Notes under the pieces: generated by a model | Database searches by the model: none | What the model saw: only the letters and a program-made list of their open reading frames with translations | Told to the model about the DNA's origin: nothing | Translations under genes and position numbers: made by a program | Source of the DNA: Caballeronia turbans | GTDB lineage: Bacteria; Pseudomonadota; Gammaproteobacteria; Burkholderiales; Burkholderiaceae | Reading direction: 5' to 3' | Assembly (NCBI GenBank): GCA_001544655.2 | Contig: FCOD02000003.1 | Location: 62,001 to 126,000, forward strand | Length of the DNA: 64,000 nt | Part shown: in pieces, positions 44,025 through 53,609 of the stretch | Layout: each line of letters begins with the position of its first letter | Numbering within the stretch: position 1 is the stretch's first letter

Positions 44025-45371
44025 TTGAGCACACTGATCGTTTTATTACCGCCGCGTGATCCGGCGGTGCGCTCGGAAGAGTGGCATCTGCCGGATCTGC
44101 CGTTTTTGCTGCTCGACAAGCGCGGCGCGCCGCAGCGCGTCGGCCGCGCGGCGCTCGGGCTTCTGCCGCGTGCGAGCGCGACCGTGCTGATCGTCGCGGC
44201 CCGCGACACGCTCCTGCTCGCCGCTTCCATGCCGCCGCTCAAGGGGCCGCGCTTGCGGCAGGCGCTGCCGAACGTCGTCGAGGATCAACTGATTCAGGAT
44301 CCGCAGACGTGCCACATCGCGGTCGATCCGGTCGAACTCGCGGATGGCAAGCGCGTGCTCGCCGTGATCGATCGCGGCTGGTTCCGCTTCGTGCTGGGCG
44401 CGTTTTCGGGCGCGGGGCATCGCAATGTGAAGGCCGTGCCTGCCATGCGCTGCCTGCCGGTCGCGGCTGTGCCGCCTGTTGCAGAAGCCGCGGAAGGCGA
44501 GGCAACGGAGGCGCCATCGACGCCCTTCATCGCGGGGCTGCTCGGTCAGGTCGTCTCGACCGCGCCTGCGCTGATCGGGGAGCTGGCCGCGCCCTCGCCG
44601 GCCGCGCTCGGTGCGCCGCGCATCGAAATCGCGATTGCGCGCGGCGAACGCGCGGCGCTCGGCGAAGGCCTCGCGCTGCCCGCCGATTCGATTTCAGCGA
44701 CACTCGCGGCACTCGCGGGCGATCATCCCGTGACGCTCTATTCGCTCGCCGATCTTCCCGGCGACGAGCCGCGCCTGTCGGGTTCGCGCAATGCCGCAGC
44801 CGCGGTCGCCGGCGCGCAGCCCGTCACATTCGAAACGCTCGCGCGCAATGCCGTCGCGAGCCGCTTCGACTTGTGCCAGTTCGAATTCGCCGCGCAGCCG
44901 TGGCGGCTCGACCGCGCGACGATGCGGCGCCTGCGCGTGCCGATCGCGCTCGTGGCGGCGTCGATCGTCGTGTCGATCATCGGCATCAACGTGCAATGGC
45001 TGCAACTCGCGCGTCAGCGCGACGCGATTGCCGCGCAGGAAACCGATCTGCTGCTCAACACATTTCCGAAAACGACCGTCGTGCTCGACGCGCCCGATCA
45101 GATGACGCGCAATCTCGATCGCCTGCGTGTGGCGTCGGGCGAGCTGTCGCCATCGGATTTCCTCTCGCTCGCGGACGGACTCGCGCGCTCGCTCGGGCCC
45201 GTGCCGGTGAACGGCGTCGCGGCCCTCGATTATCGCGACCGTCATCTGGAAGTGACCTTCAAGCCGGAAACGAAGGTCGATCCCGACCTGACGAAGCGCC
45301 TCGCCGCGAACGGCCTGAACGGTTCGATCGATAGCAACACCGGCAAATGGACGATCAGGAGCGGCCAATGA
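44025..45371 (+). CDS. gspL: GspL, inner-membrane assembly protein (TTG start)
   Basis: This 448-residue protein has an actin-like cytoplasmic domain (residues 1 to about 270: LIVLLPPRDPAVRSEEWHLP, RQALPNVVEDQLIQDPQTCH). One transmembrane helix (VPIALVAASIVVSIIGINVQ) and a small periplasmic ferredoxin-like domain follow. It recruits GspE to the membrane. The start is TTG at 44025, supported by GAGGAAG about six bases upstream; no ATG fits. Confidence 0.92.
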   Translation: MSTLIVLLPPRDPAVRSEEWHLPDLPFLLLDKRGAPQRVGRAALGLLPRASATVLIVAARDTLLLAASMPPLKGPRLRQALPNVVEDQLIQDPQTCHIAVDPVELADGKRVLAVIDRGWFRFVLGAFSGAGHRNVKAVPAMRCLPVAAVPPVAEAAEGEATEAPSTPFIAGLLGQVVSTAPALIGELAAPSPAALGAPRIEIAIARGERAALGEGLALPADSISATLAALAGDHPVTLYSLADLPGDEPRLSGSRNAAAAVAGAQPVTFETLARNAVASRFDLCQFEFAAQPWRLDRATMRRLRVPIALVAASIVVSIIGINVQWLQLARQRDAIAAQETDLLLNTFPKTTVVLDAPDQMTRNLDRLRVASGELSPSDFLSLADGLARSLGPVPVNGVAALDYRDRHLEVTFKPETKVDPDLTKRLAANGLNGSIDSNTGKWTIRSGQ

Positions 45372-45871
45372 AAGCGGAAATCGCACGTTCACTGTCGGAA
45401 TTCTGGGAAGTGCGCACGCCGCGCGAAAAGACGCTCCTGATGTGGGGCGGCCTCGCGCTCGGCCTCGCGCTCGTGTATCTCGTGCTGTGGGCGCCCGCCT
45501 ACGAAGGCCGCGCGCGGCTGCGCGAAAGCCTGCCCGTGATGCAGCGCCAGCTCGCGACGATGACCGCGCAGGCCAACGACGCGCGCTCGCTCGCGCCCGC
45601 CGCCGAAGGCGTGATGCCGACGGGCGGCGCGTTGCGCGATGCGCTCGCGAAGTCGCTTGCCGACAACGGCATGCAGCCGACGCAGATCCAGGTGATCGGC
45701 GCGGCGGTGCAGATTCAGTTGAAGAACGCGTCGTTCCCGAACTGGACGATGTGGCTCGACGACGCGCGCAAGCAGTTCAAAGTGCAGGTATCGGAGGCGC
45801 ACGTCACGGCGCTGAAGCCGGATGGCCAAGTGGATCTGACGGCGTCGCTGCAACCGGCCGGCGCGAAATGA
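45368..45871 (+). CDS. gspM: GspM, inner-membrane assembly protein
   Basis: This 167-residue bitopic protein has a short cytoplasmic N-terminus (EFWEVRTPREKTLLMWGGLA) and one helix (LALGLALVYLVLWAP). The periplasmic domain has RGRLRESLPVMQRQL-like and SLADNGMQPTQIQVIG segments. The ATG overlaps the gspL stop (ATGA). It pairs with GspL. Confidence 0.92.
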   Translation: MKAEIARSLSEFWEVRTPREKTLLMWGGLALGLALVYLVLWAPAYEGRARLRESLPVMQRQLATMTAQANDARSLAPAAEGVMPTGGALRDALAKSLADNGMQPTQIQVIGAAVQIQLKNASFPNWTMWLDDARKQFKVQVSEAHVTALKPDGQVDLTASLQPAGAK

Positions 45872-46647
45872 GTTACTGGACGCGACGTTTCCGGCTCGCG
45901 CTGCCGGCGCTTTTCGTGATGGTGATATCGGTCGCCGGCACGCTGCTCGCCATGATGCCCGCCGCGTGGATCGTGCCGCAATTTTCGAAGGCCACGGGCG
46001 GCCACGTGAACCTGGTCGATCCGGCGGGCTCGCTGTGGAGCGGCTCGGCCACGCTGATGCTCGCCGCGGGCAACGACGGCGCGGGCGCGACGCTTCTGCC
46101 GGGGCGCATCGAATGGACGACGTCCTTTCTGCCGCTCTTCACCGGCCGCGTGCACATGACGATGCGCCAGACCGACGCGATGCCCGACGCCGTGACCGTC
46201 GATGCCACGACGCGCGGCGCGACAGTCACGCCAGGCCAGATCGCCGTGCCTGCGACGCTGCTCGCGGGTCTGGGCGCTCCGTTCAACACGCTCGACTTCG
46301 ATGGCAGCGTGCGGCTTTCGTGGACCGAGTTCCGCTTGCTCAACCGCAACACGTACGGCCAACTGGTCGTCACGCTCGACGACATGGCTTCGCGCGTCTC
46401 GCGTGTCAAGCCGCTCGGTTCGTATCGCGTGGCGCTGCAGGCGCAGGGCGCATCCGCGACGATCGATCTTTCGACGAGCAAAGGGCCGCTCATGCTGACC
46501 GGCAACGGCTCGATCTCGCCGGAATCGACGTCGTTTCAGGGCACCGCGACGGCTGCGCCGAATCAGCGTGAAAACCTCGCAGGCCTTCTGAACCTGCTCG
46601 GCCGTCATACCGATCCGGATACGGTTGCGCTGACCTTCATGCGTTAA
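45868..46647 (+). CDS. gspN: GspN, accessory type II secretion protein
   Basis: This 259-residue protein has one N-terminal helix (LALPALFVMVISVAGTLLAM). The beta-rich periplasmic domain is typical of GspN (GHVNLVDPAGSLWSGSATLM, LPGRIEWTTSFLPLFTGRVH). The ATG overlaps the gspM stop. It is the last gene of the operon; its stop lies three bases from the convergent NodT-type gene. GspN is dispensable in some systems and its exact role is unclear. Confidence 0.9.
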   Translation: MSYWTRRFRLALPALFVMVISVAGTLLAMMPAAWIVPQFSKATGGHVNLVDPAGSLWSGSATLMLAAGNDGAGATLLPGRIEWTTSFLPLFTGRVHMTMRQTDAMPDAVTVDATTRGATVTPGQIAVPATLLAGLGAPFNTLDFDGSVRLSWTEFRLLNRNTYGQLVVTLDDMASRVSRVKPLGSYRVALQAQGASATIDLSTSKGPLMLTGNGSISPESTSFQGTATAAPNQRENLAGLLNLLGRHTDPDTVALTFMR

Positions 46648-46650
46648 AAA

Positions 46651-48195
46651 TCAGCGATTGGCGGTTTGCGTCGCGCTTGCAGCGGACGCAGCCGCGGCGG
46701 GCGCTTCCACGCCGCCCGTTTCGCGATTCATTTGCGCGACATCCCAGCCGCCGCCGAGCGCCTTCACCAGTCCCACCGACGACACCATTCGCTGCCCCGC
46801 GATATTCGCCAGCTTCTGCTGCGCGGTGAACGCGGTGGTCTGTGCGGTCAGCACGCTGATGAACGCGACCGTTCCCGCCTTGTACTGATTGTTGATGATC
46901 GCGAGCGCCTGCTGCGCCGATTCGACGGCCTGCTGCTGCACCACGATTTCCCTTTCCAGAATGCGCAGCGACGCGAGATTGTCTTCGACGTCCTGGAACG
47001 CGGTCAGCACCGTTTGCCGATACGTCGCGACGTTCTGGTCGTAGGCGGCGCGCGCGGCTTCCGTGCGCGCGGAGCGCAGGCCGCCGTCGAAAATGGTCGC
47101 GGCGATGTCCGGCCCGAGCGTCCAGAAACGTGACGGCGCGCGCAGCAATTGCGACAGCACCGAGCTTTCGAAGCCGCCCTGTGCGGAGAGTGTGAGCGTC
47201 GGAAAATAGGCGGCCATTTCGATGCCGATTTGCTCGTTTGCCGCCGCCGCCTTGCGCTCCGCCGATGCGATATCCGGCCGACGCTCGAGAATCGCGGACG
47301 GCATCTGCACGGGCACGGTGGGCGGCGTCGCGTCGAGCGGAATCGGCGGAAGCGAGAAGGTCGAAGCCGGCTCACCGACGAGCACCGCGATCGCATGTTC
47401 GAACTGCGCGCGCGCGACGCCGTTGTCGATGGCGGAAGCTTGCGCGGATTGCAATTGCGTCTGCGCCTGAATCACGTCGGAACGCGCGACGATGCCTTGC
47501 GCGTACTGATTCTGCGTGAGCTTGAGCGATTGCTCGTAGGCTGCGACGGTTTCGTCCAGAAGCTTCTGCTGCGCGTCGAGCGAGCGCAACTGGAAATAGT
47601 CTTGCGCGAGCGTGGCCTGCGCGGACAGCCGCGCGTTGGCGAGATCGGCGGCGGCGCCCTGCTGCCCCGCCGTTTGCGCGGCGACGGTGCGCGACACGCT
47701 GCCCCACAGGTCCGGTTCCCACGATGCGTCGAGCGCGAGGCTGAACTGGTTGTTCACCGAACCCTGCTGACCGAAGCTGGAACTGTTGGTCGACCGGTTG
47801 CCTGCGCCGGTTCCGGAACGCGAAGCCGAAGCCGACGCGCCGATCGTCGGGAAATATGCCGCGCGCGCCTCGCCGACGAGCGCACGCGCCTGCCGGTAAG
47901 CGGCCGCGAACTGCGCAATGCTTTGATTCGACTGATTCAGACGCGCTTCGAGGTCGTTGAGGCGCTCGTCGTTATAGACGGTCCACCAGGTTCCGCGATC
48001 GGCCTGGTCGCCGGGCTGCGCGACCTTCCAGCCTTCGGGCGCTTCCTTGTAGCTGGCCGGGATCGTTGCCGCGGGGCGCTGATAATCGGGGCCGACCGCG
48101 CAACCGGCGATGAAGACCGCAAGCGTGGCGGCGAGCGCGGCGGCGGTCAGCGGGCGCGTAACGGGGAAAGCGGGAAAGGCGGGGCGATGCGGCAT
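46651..48195 (-). CDS. NodT/OprM-type outer-membrane efflux lipoprotein
   Basis: This 514-residue outer-membrane factor has a lipoprotein signal with lipobox FIAGC near residue 30. Two outer-membrane efflux repeats follow, with motifs such as VGPDYQRPA, SWEPDLWGSVSRTVAAQTA and RPDIASAERKAAAAN. The trimer forms the exit duct of tripartite drug pumps. I place the ATG at 48195 because it gives a normal lipoprotein signal. The C-terminus is Ala-rich. It is divergent from a MarR regulator and an EmrB-type transporter, which probably use it. Confidence 0.92.
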   Translation of the reverse strand: MPHRPAFPAFPVTRPLTAAALAATLAVFIAGCAVGPDYQRPAATIPASYKEAPEGWKVAQPGDQADRGTWWTVYNDERLNDLEARLNQSNQSIAQFAAAYRQARALVGEARAAYFPTIGASASASRSGTGAGNRSTNSSSFGQQGSVNNQFSLALDASWEPDLWGSVSRTVAAQTAGQQGAAADLANARLSAQATLAQDYFQLRSLDAQQKLLDETVAAYEQSLKLTQNQYAQGIVARSDVIQAQTQLQSAQASAIDNGVARAQFEHAIAVLVGEPASTFSLPPIPLDATPPTVPVQMPSAILERRPDIASAERKAAAANEQIGIEMAAYFPTLTLSAQGGFESSVLSQLLRAPSRFWTLGPDIAATIFDGGLRSARTEAARAAYDQNVATYRQTVLTAFQDVEDNLASLRILEREIVVQQQAVESAQQALAIINNQYKAGTVAFISVLTAQTTAFTAQQKLANIAGQRMVSSVGLVKALGGGWDVAQMNRETGGVEAPAAAASAASATQTANR

Positions 48196-48379
48196 CTGCT
48201 TGTCGGAATTCCTGTCGGCGCCGCGCCTCCGAAGCGACGGACGCGGCAAGCCGAAATGGTAACGGAACGCGACGGGCGCTTATCATGCGCGCTCGTCAGG
48301 CAGACGTTAGCGTAACGGGTTCGCCGTAAGGCGGGTGTTACGCGGCAGCGGGAATAGGTTACGACGCGTTACGGGTGGG

Positions 48380-48658
48380 TCACGCGCCGCTGGCGCCGCC
48401 GCCGGGGCACGGCGCGGCGAGAAGGGATCGGGAGGGCGCCTTCGTCGGCGCGGATGCCGTCGCCTTGCGCCGATGCCGGTTCTCGAACCATCCCATGCCC
48501 AGCACCACGAACGAACCGCCCGGAAGCAGGAACACGATCAGATACAACGCGAGCTTCCACGAGCTCAGCTTCGGCGGGACGAAGTGACGTGAAGCGTTGG
48601 CGAGCATGCTGCTGATGGGGCCGAAGCGTCGGCGGGCGGTGCGAACAAAGCGGGTCAT
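48380..48658 (-). CDS. Small membrane protein of unknown function
   Basis: This is a 92-residue reading frame. It has a basic N-terminus (MTRFVRTARRRFGPISSMLA), one strong hydrophobic segment (LALYLIVFLLPGGSFVVLGM) and a basic, Ala/Pro-rich tail. It lies upstream of, and in the same direction as, the NodT-type gene, between it and the MarR gene. I do not recognise the family. The clear membrane segment and position support it as real; the ribosome-binding site is weak. Confidence 0.6.
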   Translation of the reverse strand: MTRFVRTARRRFGPISSMLANASRHFVPPKLSSWKLALYLIVFLLPGGSFVVLGMGWFENRHRRKATASAPTKAPSRSLLAAPCPGGGASGA

Positions 48659-48861
48659 TGGAAGGTCTCTCGGGCGTCGGCGAACGACGGCAGGCGGTCA
48701 GAACATAGTCTCGGGCGGCGCATCAAGCGCATAACTCGTTGCATAGAATAATATTGACTGTGCAACTACTTTTCAAGATACTGCTGATTGCTTTTTCGGA
48801 ATTGTTGCCTTATAGAGACGCGACCTAGTCGCAGACCTGCACCAGCCGCTTACCACGTTGC

Positions 48862-49356
48862 ATGAATAGCGAACCGCTTTACGATCCCGCCACGATTCAG
48901 CTCGAAACGAGCCTCGGCTATTACCTCGCCAAGGCGCGCAATGTACTCATCATGCGAACCGATCAGGCGCTGAAGCCGCTCGACCTCACATCGCCGCAAA
49001 TCGGCGTGATGCTCATGCTGGCGTCGGGGCGGGCGCGCACGCCGCTCGAGTTGTCGCGCGAAATGTCCTACGACAGCGGCTCGATGACGCGCATGCTCGA
49101 CAGGCTCGAAAAGAAGGGCTTCGTGAGCCGCGCGCGCAGCGAGGCGGATCGGAGAGTCGTCGAGCTCAGTCTGACGGAGCGCGGACGCGATGCCGCCAAG
49201 CGTTTACCGGTGATCGGTGCGGCGGTGCTCAATGAGCAGTTGCGCGGTTTCAGCCCCGCGGAACTGGACCTGCTGATTGCGATGCTCGCGCGCATCATCG
49301 GAAACACGCCGGCGGGCGATTGCGCTCCATGCACGCTCGATGACGATCTAGCCTGA
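48862..49356 (+). CDS. MarR-family regulator of the efflux genes
   Basis: This 164-residue winged-helix regulator contains LTSPQIGVMLMLASGRARTP and EMSYDSGSMTRMLDRLEKKG, then the wing RARSEADRRVVELSLTERGR. It is followed after 125 bases by the EmrB-type gene and is divergent from the NodT-type gene. It is therefore probably the repressor of the pump, released by toxic ligands. The AT-rich stretch at 48735-48790 before it would hold the shared operators. Confidence 0.9.
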   Translation: MNSEPLYDPATIQLETSLGYYLAKARNVLIMRTDQALKPLDLTSPQIGVMLMLASGRARTPLELSREMSYDSGSMTRMLDRLEKKGFVSRARSEADRRVVELSLTERGRDAAKRLPVIGAAVLNEQLRGFSPAELDLLIAMLARIIGNTPAGDCAPCTLDDDLA

Positions 49357-49481
49357 TTAACCTGACAAAATTCGGCGTCTATAGCGCCGCTTTCACTGTC
49401 TGGGCAGAGAATGCCGCGACAAGAAATAGTTTGCGTGCGATGCGCGTTTTGAGCGCCGTCCACGCGCCGGAGAACTGAAAG

Positions 49482-51044
49482 ATGTCTACATCCTCGACCA
49501 GCACGCCCGCAACCCCGCCCACGCCCATGCCGCTCACAGGCGGCATCCTCGCCCTCTTGACGATGGGCCTCGCGCTCGGCACCTTCATGGAAGTGCTCGA
49601 CACGTCGATCGCGAACGTCGCGGTGCCGACCATCTCCGGCAATCTGGGCGTCGCGACGAGCGAAGGAACATGGGTAATCTCGTCGTACTCCGTCGCGTCC
49701 GCGATTGCGGTGCCGCTGACCGGTTGGCTCGCACGCCGCGTCGGCGAGGTGAAGCTGTTCACCATTTCCGTGCTGCTTTTTTCGATCGCATCGGCGCTCT
49801 GCGGCCTCGCGCACAACTTCGAATCGCTGATTGCGTTCCGGCTGTTGCAAGGTCTCGTGTCCGGCCCGATGGTCCCGCTGTCGCAAACCATCCTGATGCG
49901 CAGCTATCCGCCCGAAAAGCGCGGCCTCGCGCTCGGTCTCTGGGCGATGACCGTTATCGTCGCGCCGATCTTCGGCCCGGTGATGGGCGGCTACATCACC
50001 GACAACTTCACCTGGCCGTGGATCTTCTATATCAATGTGCCGATCGGCGTGTTTTCGGCGGCCATCGCGTTCTTCCTGCTGCGCGGCCACGAGACGAAGA
50101 CAACGAAGCAGCGCATCGACGGCGTCGGGCTCGCGCTGCTCGTGATCGGTGTCGCGAGCCTGCAGATGATGCTCGACCTCGGCAAGGACCGCGACTGGTT
50201 CAGCTCCAGCTTCATCGTGACGCTGGCAATCGTGTCGGCGGTGTCGCTCGCCTTCATGTTCGCGTGGGAGCTGACGGAGAAGGAGCCCGTGATCGATCTT
50301 TCGCTTTTCCGCGACCGCAATTTCGCGATGGGCGTGCTGATCACGTCGCTCGGCTTTCTTGCGTTCTTCGGCTCGGTCGTGGTGCTGCCGCTGTGGCTGC
50401 AGACCGTGCTCGGCTACACGCCGTGGCTCGCGGGCCTTGCCACCGCGCCGGTCGGCATTCTCGCGCTGGTGCTGTCGCCGATCATCGGGCAGAACATGCA
50501 TCGGCTGAATCTGCGTGTGGTCGCGAGTTTTGCGTTCCTCACGTTTGCCTTCGTGTCGCACTGGAACTCGACTTTCACGCTCGACACGCCGTTTCACCAG
50601 ATCATCTATCCGCGGCTGATTCAGGGTATCGGTGTCGCGTGCTTCTTCGTGCCGATGACGACGATCACGCTGTCCAGCGTCTCCGACGAGCGGCTTGCAG
50701 GAGCGGCGGGTTTGTCGAACTTTTTGCGGACCTTGTCAGGCGCGATCGGCACCGCGGTCAGCACGACCTTCTGGGAGAACGACATGATCCGCCATCACGC
50801 GCGGCTCACCGAATCGGTCACGCCGTATTCGGCCGGCACGACGGCATACTCGGATCTGCTTTCGGGACTCGGCCTGTCGGGACAGGCGCTGACGGCGCAA
50901 CTGGATCGCGTGGTGTCGGCGCAGGCGTACATGATGTCAACCAATGACTTCTTCCGCATCTCGTTCTATGCGTTTCTGGTGCTGGCCGTGATGGTCTGGC
51001 TGACGCGGCCGAAGAAGGGCGCGTCAGCCTCGATGGGACACTAG
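49482..51044 (+). CDS. DHA2-family (EmrB/QacA) multidrug MFS transporter
   Basis: This 520-residue inner-membrane proton-drug antiporter has fourteen predicted helices. Family motifs include MEVLDTSIANVAVPTISGNL, SYSVASAIAVPLTGWLARRV and the antiporter motif C region RLLQGLVSGPMVPLSQTILM. It needs a membrane-fusion protein (EmrA) to reach the NodT-type duct, yet no emrA lies in this cluster. The partner may be encoded elsewhere, or the gene was lost. AACTGAAAG precedes the ATG. Confidence 0.92.
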   Translation: MSTSSTSTPATPPTPMPLTGGILALLTMGLALGTFMEVLDTSIANVAVPTISGNLGVATSEGTWVISSYSVASAIAVPLTGWLARRVGEVKLFTISVLLFSIASALCGLAHNFESLIAFRLLQGLVSGPMVPLSQTILMRSYPPEKRGLALGLWAMTVIVAPIFGPVMGGYITDNFTWPWIFYINVPIGVFSAAIAFFLLRGHETKTTKQRIDGVGLALLVIGVASLQMMLDLGKDRDWFSSSFIVTLAIVSAVSLAFMFAWELTEKEPVIDLSLFRDRNFAMGVLITSLGFLAFFGSVVVLPLWLQTVLGYTPWLAGLATAPVGILALVLSPIIGQNMHRLNLRVVASFAFLTFAFVSHWNSTFTLDTPFHQIIYPRLIQGIGVACFFVPMTTITLSSVSDERLAGAAGLSNFLRTLSGAIGTAVSTTFWENDMIRHHARLTESVTPYSAGTTAYSDLLSGLGLSGQALTAQLDRVVSAQAYMMSTNDFFRISFYAFLVLAVMVWLTRPKKGASASMGH

Positions 51045-51045
51045 A

Positions 51046-51612
51046 TTATTGAGGCGTGAGCGGCGCCGCCGACTGGCCCGGCTGGCTTTCGAGGTTGAGC
51101 GGAACCGGCTGATCCAGCGGACTGACCTGCACGCCGCTCGGCGCAGGCGCGGGTGCAGGTGCGGCGGGCGGCATCGTACCGGCCTGCGGCGTCGCCGTTT
51201 TCCGCAGCCCGGGACCGTTTCGAATGAACTGCTTGAAGTCGGCGCCCGCCTCCCACGGATTCGGCTGGCAGCCGAGCGGATTGTCGCAATGCGCCGCGAA
51301 ACCGATGGTCGCGGTGCCCTCGTTGGTCGGCGTCTTGGTGATCTGGTACGCGAGCGCGCGTTTGCCGCTCGACGGCCCGGCGGTCTGGATAATCGAATCC
51401 GTGACGGTCTGCAGCTTGTACTCCGAATGGTTGGTCACCCACACTTGCGCGCGCGCCCACCACGCGTCGCATTCGGCCTTGCTCATGCATGTAAGCGGTT
51501 GCGTGGCCTGCTCCATCGTGGTGCTGCTGACCTGATCCTGCACCGCGCACCCGCTCAAAAGCGCGAGCGCCGCCGCCCCCAGCGCGACTGCGCCGAAGAA
51601 CTTCTTTTTCAT
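51046..51612 (-). CDS. Hypothetical lipoprotein with Pro/Ala-rich tail
   Basis: This 188-residue protein has a lipoprotein signal MKKKFFGAVALGAAALALLSGC with lipobox LLSGC. The conserved-looking middle contains ECDAWWARAQVWVTNHSEYK and two further cysteine sites, CDNPLGC. It ends in an (AP)n linker and a glutamine-rich tail. I recognise it only as a Burkholderia-type uncharacterised lipoprotein. GGGGGTG precedes the ATG. It is convergent with the EmrB-type gene, with one base between them. Confidence 0.8.
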   Translation of the reverse strand: MKKKFFGAVALGAAALALLSGCAVQDQVSSTTMEQATQPLTCMSKAECDAWWARAQVWVTNHSEYKLQTVTDSIIQTAGPSSGKRALAYQITKTPTNEGTATIGFAAHCDNPLGCQPNPWEAGADFKQFIRNGPGLRKTATPQAGTMPPAAPAPAPAPSGVQVSPLDQPVPLNLESQPGQSAAPLTPQ

Positions 51613-51763
51613 TGCACCCCCGATCGTCGAAAAGTCGGCCATATTTTGACTCGTCAAATCGGATGACGTTGTGACGCGTTTCCCTCTGTTGCATAAGCCG
51701 GTAGGAATTGCCGGCGCGCCGAGGCGCTGAGGCGGAAAATCCTGCTCGAAGCAACAGGCGCGA

Positions 51764-53383
51764 TCACGCGCTCGCGGGATTTAGCGTGTAGACCTGATAC
51801 GCCGCGATGAAGGCATCGAACGATTCGGTGTCGCGGCTTTCGACCACCGCCTGTTCCACCAGCGATTTTGCAGCAAGCTCTTCCATCGCGCGCTCTTCGT
51901 CGACGGAAAGCGGCCGTGCGCGGAAGCCTTCCGCGTGCCGCGCGCTGAGTTCGAGCGCAAACTCGTCGAAGGTTTGCTGCTTGTCGCGCATCGTGTGCAA
52001 GACGCGAGCGGACGGCGTGAGCGATGCATCGGCGATACGCGGCCGCAGCGCCCCGAGTGCGCGCGTGTGTTCGTCGTTGCCGTTGAGCGCGTCGAGTGTC
52101 TTCGCGACGGGTTCGATCGCATCGAAAAGCGCTTCGGCCCACTGCTGCATCGGCACGCTTGCGCCATCACGTTGCAGCGCGAGCCCAGGCTTGCGCCCTT
52201 CCTTCGCCACCGTGCTGAAATTGCCGTTCGCCTCGATGTTGGCGTCGTACGACAGCAGCGGGCTGTCCTCCAGTGCGCAGTAGAGCAGATAGGCGTCGAG
52301 GAAGCGCGCCGTCTCCAGCGAGATGCCGGTCGGCTCGAAGGGATCGATATCGAGGCAACGCACTTCGATGTACTGCACGCCGCGCTCAGCCAACGCGTGC
52401 AGCGGACGCTCGCCCGAGTGCGCGACGCGTTTCGGGCGGATCGTCGAGTAGAACTCGTTTTCGATCTGCAGGACGTTTGCGTTGATCTGCACCCATTCGC
52501 CGTTGCGCCGCGTGCCGATGGCTTCATACGGCGCATACGGCTGGCTCACGGCTTTGGCGAGCACATCGAGATAGGCGTCGAGGTTGTCGTAGCTCGGCAG
52601 CAGGTCCGCCTGCGCGGGATTGTTCGCGTAGCCCAGATCGCTCATGCGCAGGCTGGTCGCGTGCGGCAAGTAGAACGTGTCGCCATCGAATCTTTCGAGA
52701 TGATGCGCCTTGCCTTCGACGAAGCGCTTGTTCAGCGCCGGCGATGCGCCGAACAAATACATCAACAGCCAGTTCGTGCGACGGAAGTTGCGGATCAGCG
52801 CGAAGTAGCGTTCGGACTGGAAGTCTTTCGCGGATAGCGTGCTGGTCTTGTCGAGCGCCTGCCATGCGCGCCACACGTCTTCGCTGAGCGAATAGTTGTA
52901 GTGGATGCCCGCGATGCATTGCATCGTGCGGCCATAACGCAGCGCGAGCCCGCGCCGGTACACATTCTTCAACCTGCCGATATTCGAGGTGCCGTAATAG
53001 CCGAACGGAATCTCGTCCTCGGGCGGTAGCGAGTTCGGCATGGAGTTGTTCCACAGCAGCTCGTCGCCCATGTGCGCGTAGGCGAAGCGATGCAGCGCGT
53101 CGAGGCGATCGAGCGTGATCGACACATCGGATTCGGCGGGCGTGATGAGCTCGACGAGCGCCTCGGAATAATCGGTCGTGATGAGCGGATGCGTCAGCGC
53201 CGAGCCGAACGCGCGCGGATGCGGCGTCACGGCGAGCTTGCCTTGCGGCGTCACGCGCAGACTTTCTTTCTCGATGCCGCGCAAGCCTTGACGCAACGCG
53301 TCGGCGTGCGGGCCGGACGCGAGCGCGGCAAGCCTGCGCTCGAAAGCGCCGGCCTTGGTGTGAGCGGAATTCTTGTTTGCCAT
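51764..53383 (-). CDS. gshA: Glutamate-cysteine ligase, type 1
   Basis: This 539-residue enzyme makes gamma-glutamylcysteine, the first step of glutathione synthesis, in the cytoplasm. It is of the E. coli GshA type: GIEKESLRVTPQGKLAVTPH near residue 38, PLITTDYSEALVELITP, SMPNSLPPEDEIPFGYYGTS and QCIAGIHYNYS. Length matches E. coli GshA (about 518) with a short extension. The start at 53383 gives MANKNSAHTKAG. A distant YbdK-type ligase also lies in this window. Confidence 0.95.
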   Translation of the reverse strand: MANKNSAHTKAGAFERRLAALASGPHADALRQGLRGIEKESLRVTPQGKLAVTPHPRAFGSALTHPLITTDYSEALVELITPAESDVSITLDRLDALHRFAYAHMGDELLWNNSMPNSLPPEDEIPFGYYGTSNIGRLKNVYRRGLALRYGRTMQCIAGIHYNYSLSEDVWRAWQALDKTSTLSAKDFQSERYFALIRNFRRTNWLLMYLFGASPALNKRFVEGKAHHLERFDGDTFYLPHATSLRMSDLGYANNPAQADLLPSYDNLDAYLDVLAKAVSQPYAPYEAIGTRRNGEWVQINANVLQIENEFYSTIRPKRVAHSGERPLHALAERGVQYIEVRCLDIDPFEPTGISLETARFLDAYLLYCALEDSPLLSYDANIEANGNFSTVAKEGRKPGLALQRDGASVPMQQWAEALFDAIEPVAKTLDALNGNDEHTRALGALRPRIADASLTPSARVLHTMRDKQQTFDEFALELSARHAEGFRARPLSVDEERAMEELAAKSLVEQAVVESRDTESFDAFIAAYQVYTLNPASA

Positions 53384-53609
53384 TGAAGCGTTCTGCGAGG
53401 AGCGCGAGCGGCGTGCGCCCGGTCGTATTTTTAGGGTAGCGGGCACTTTAACATCTCGGTGTAAGGCGTGCTTGCGCCCAGAACTGGCAAGGGATTGCGG
53501 GGTTTTCGGGACGTTCGCGGGACGCGTGGCCGCGCGGTGGAGCCGGTTCGCGCGGCTCGCGGGGGAGATCGAAGCGCTCGCGCGTCTGTCGACGGCGAGC
53601 GCCCGTGCT

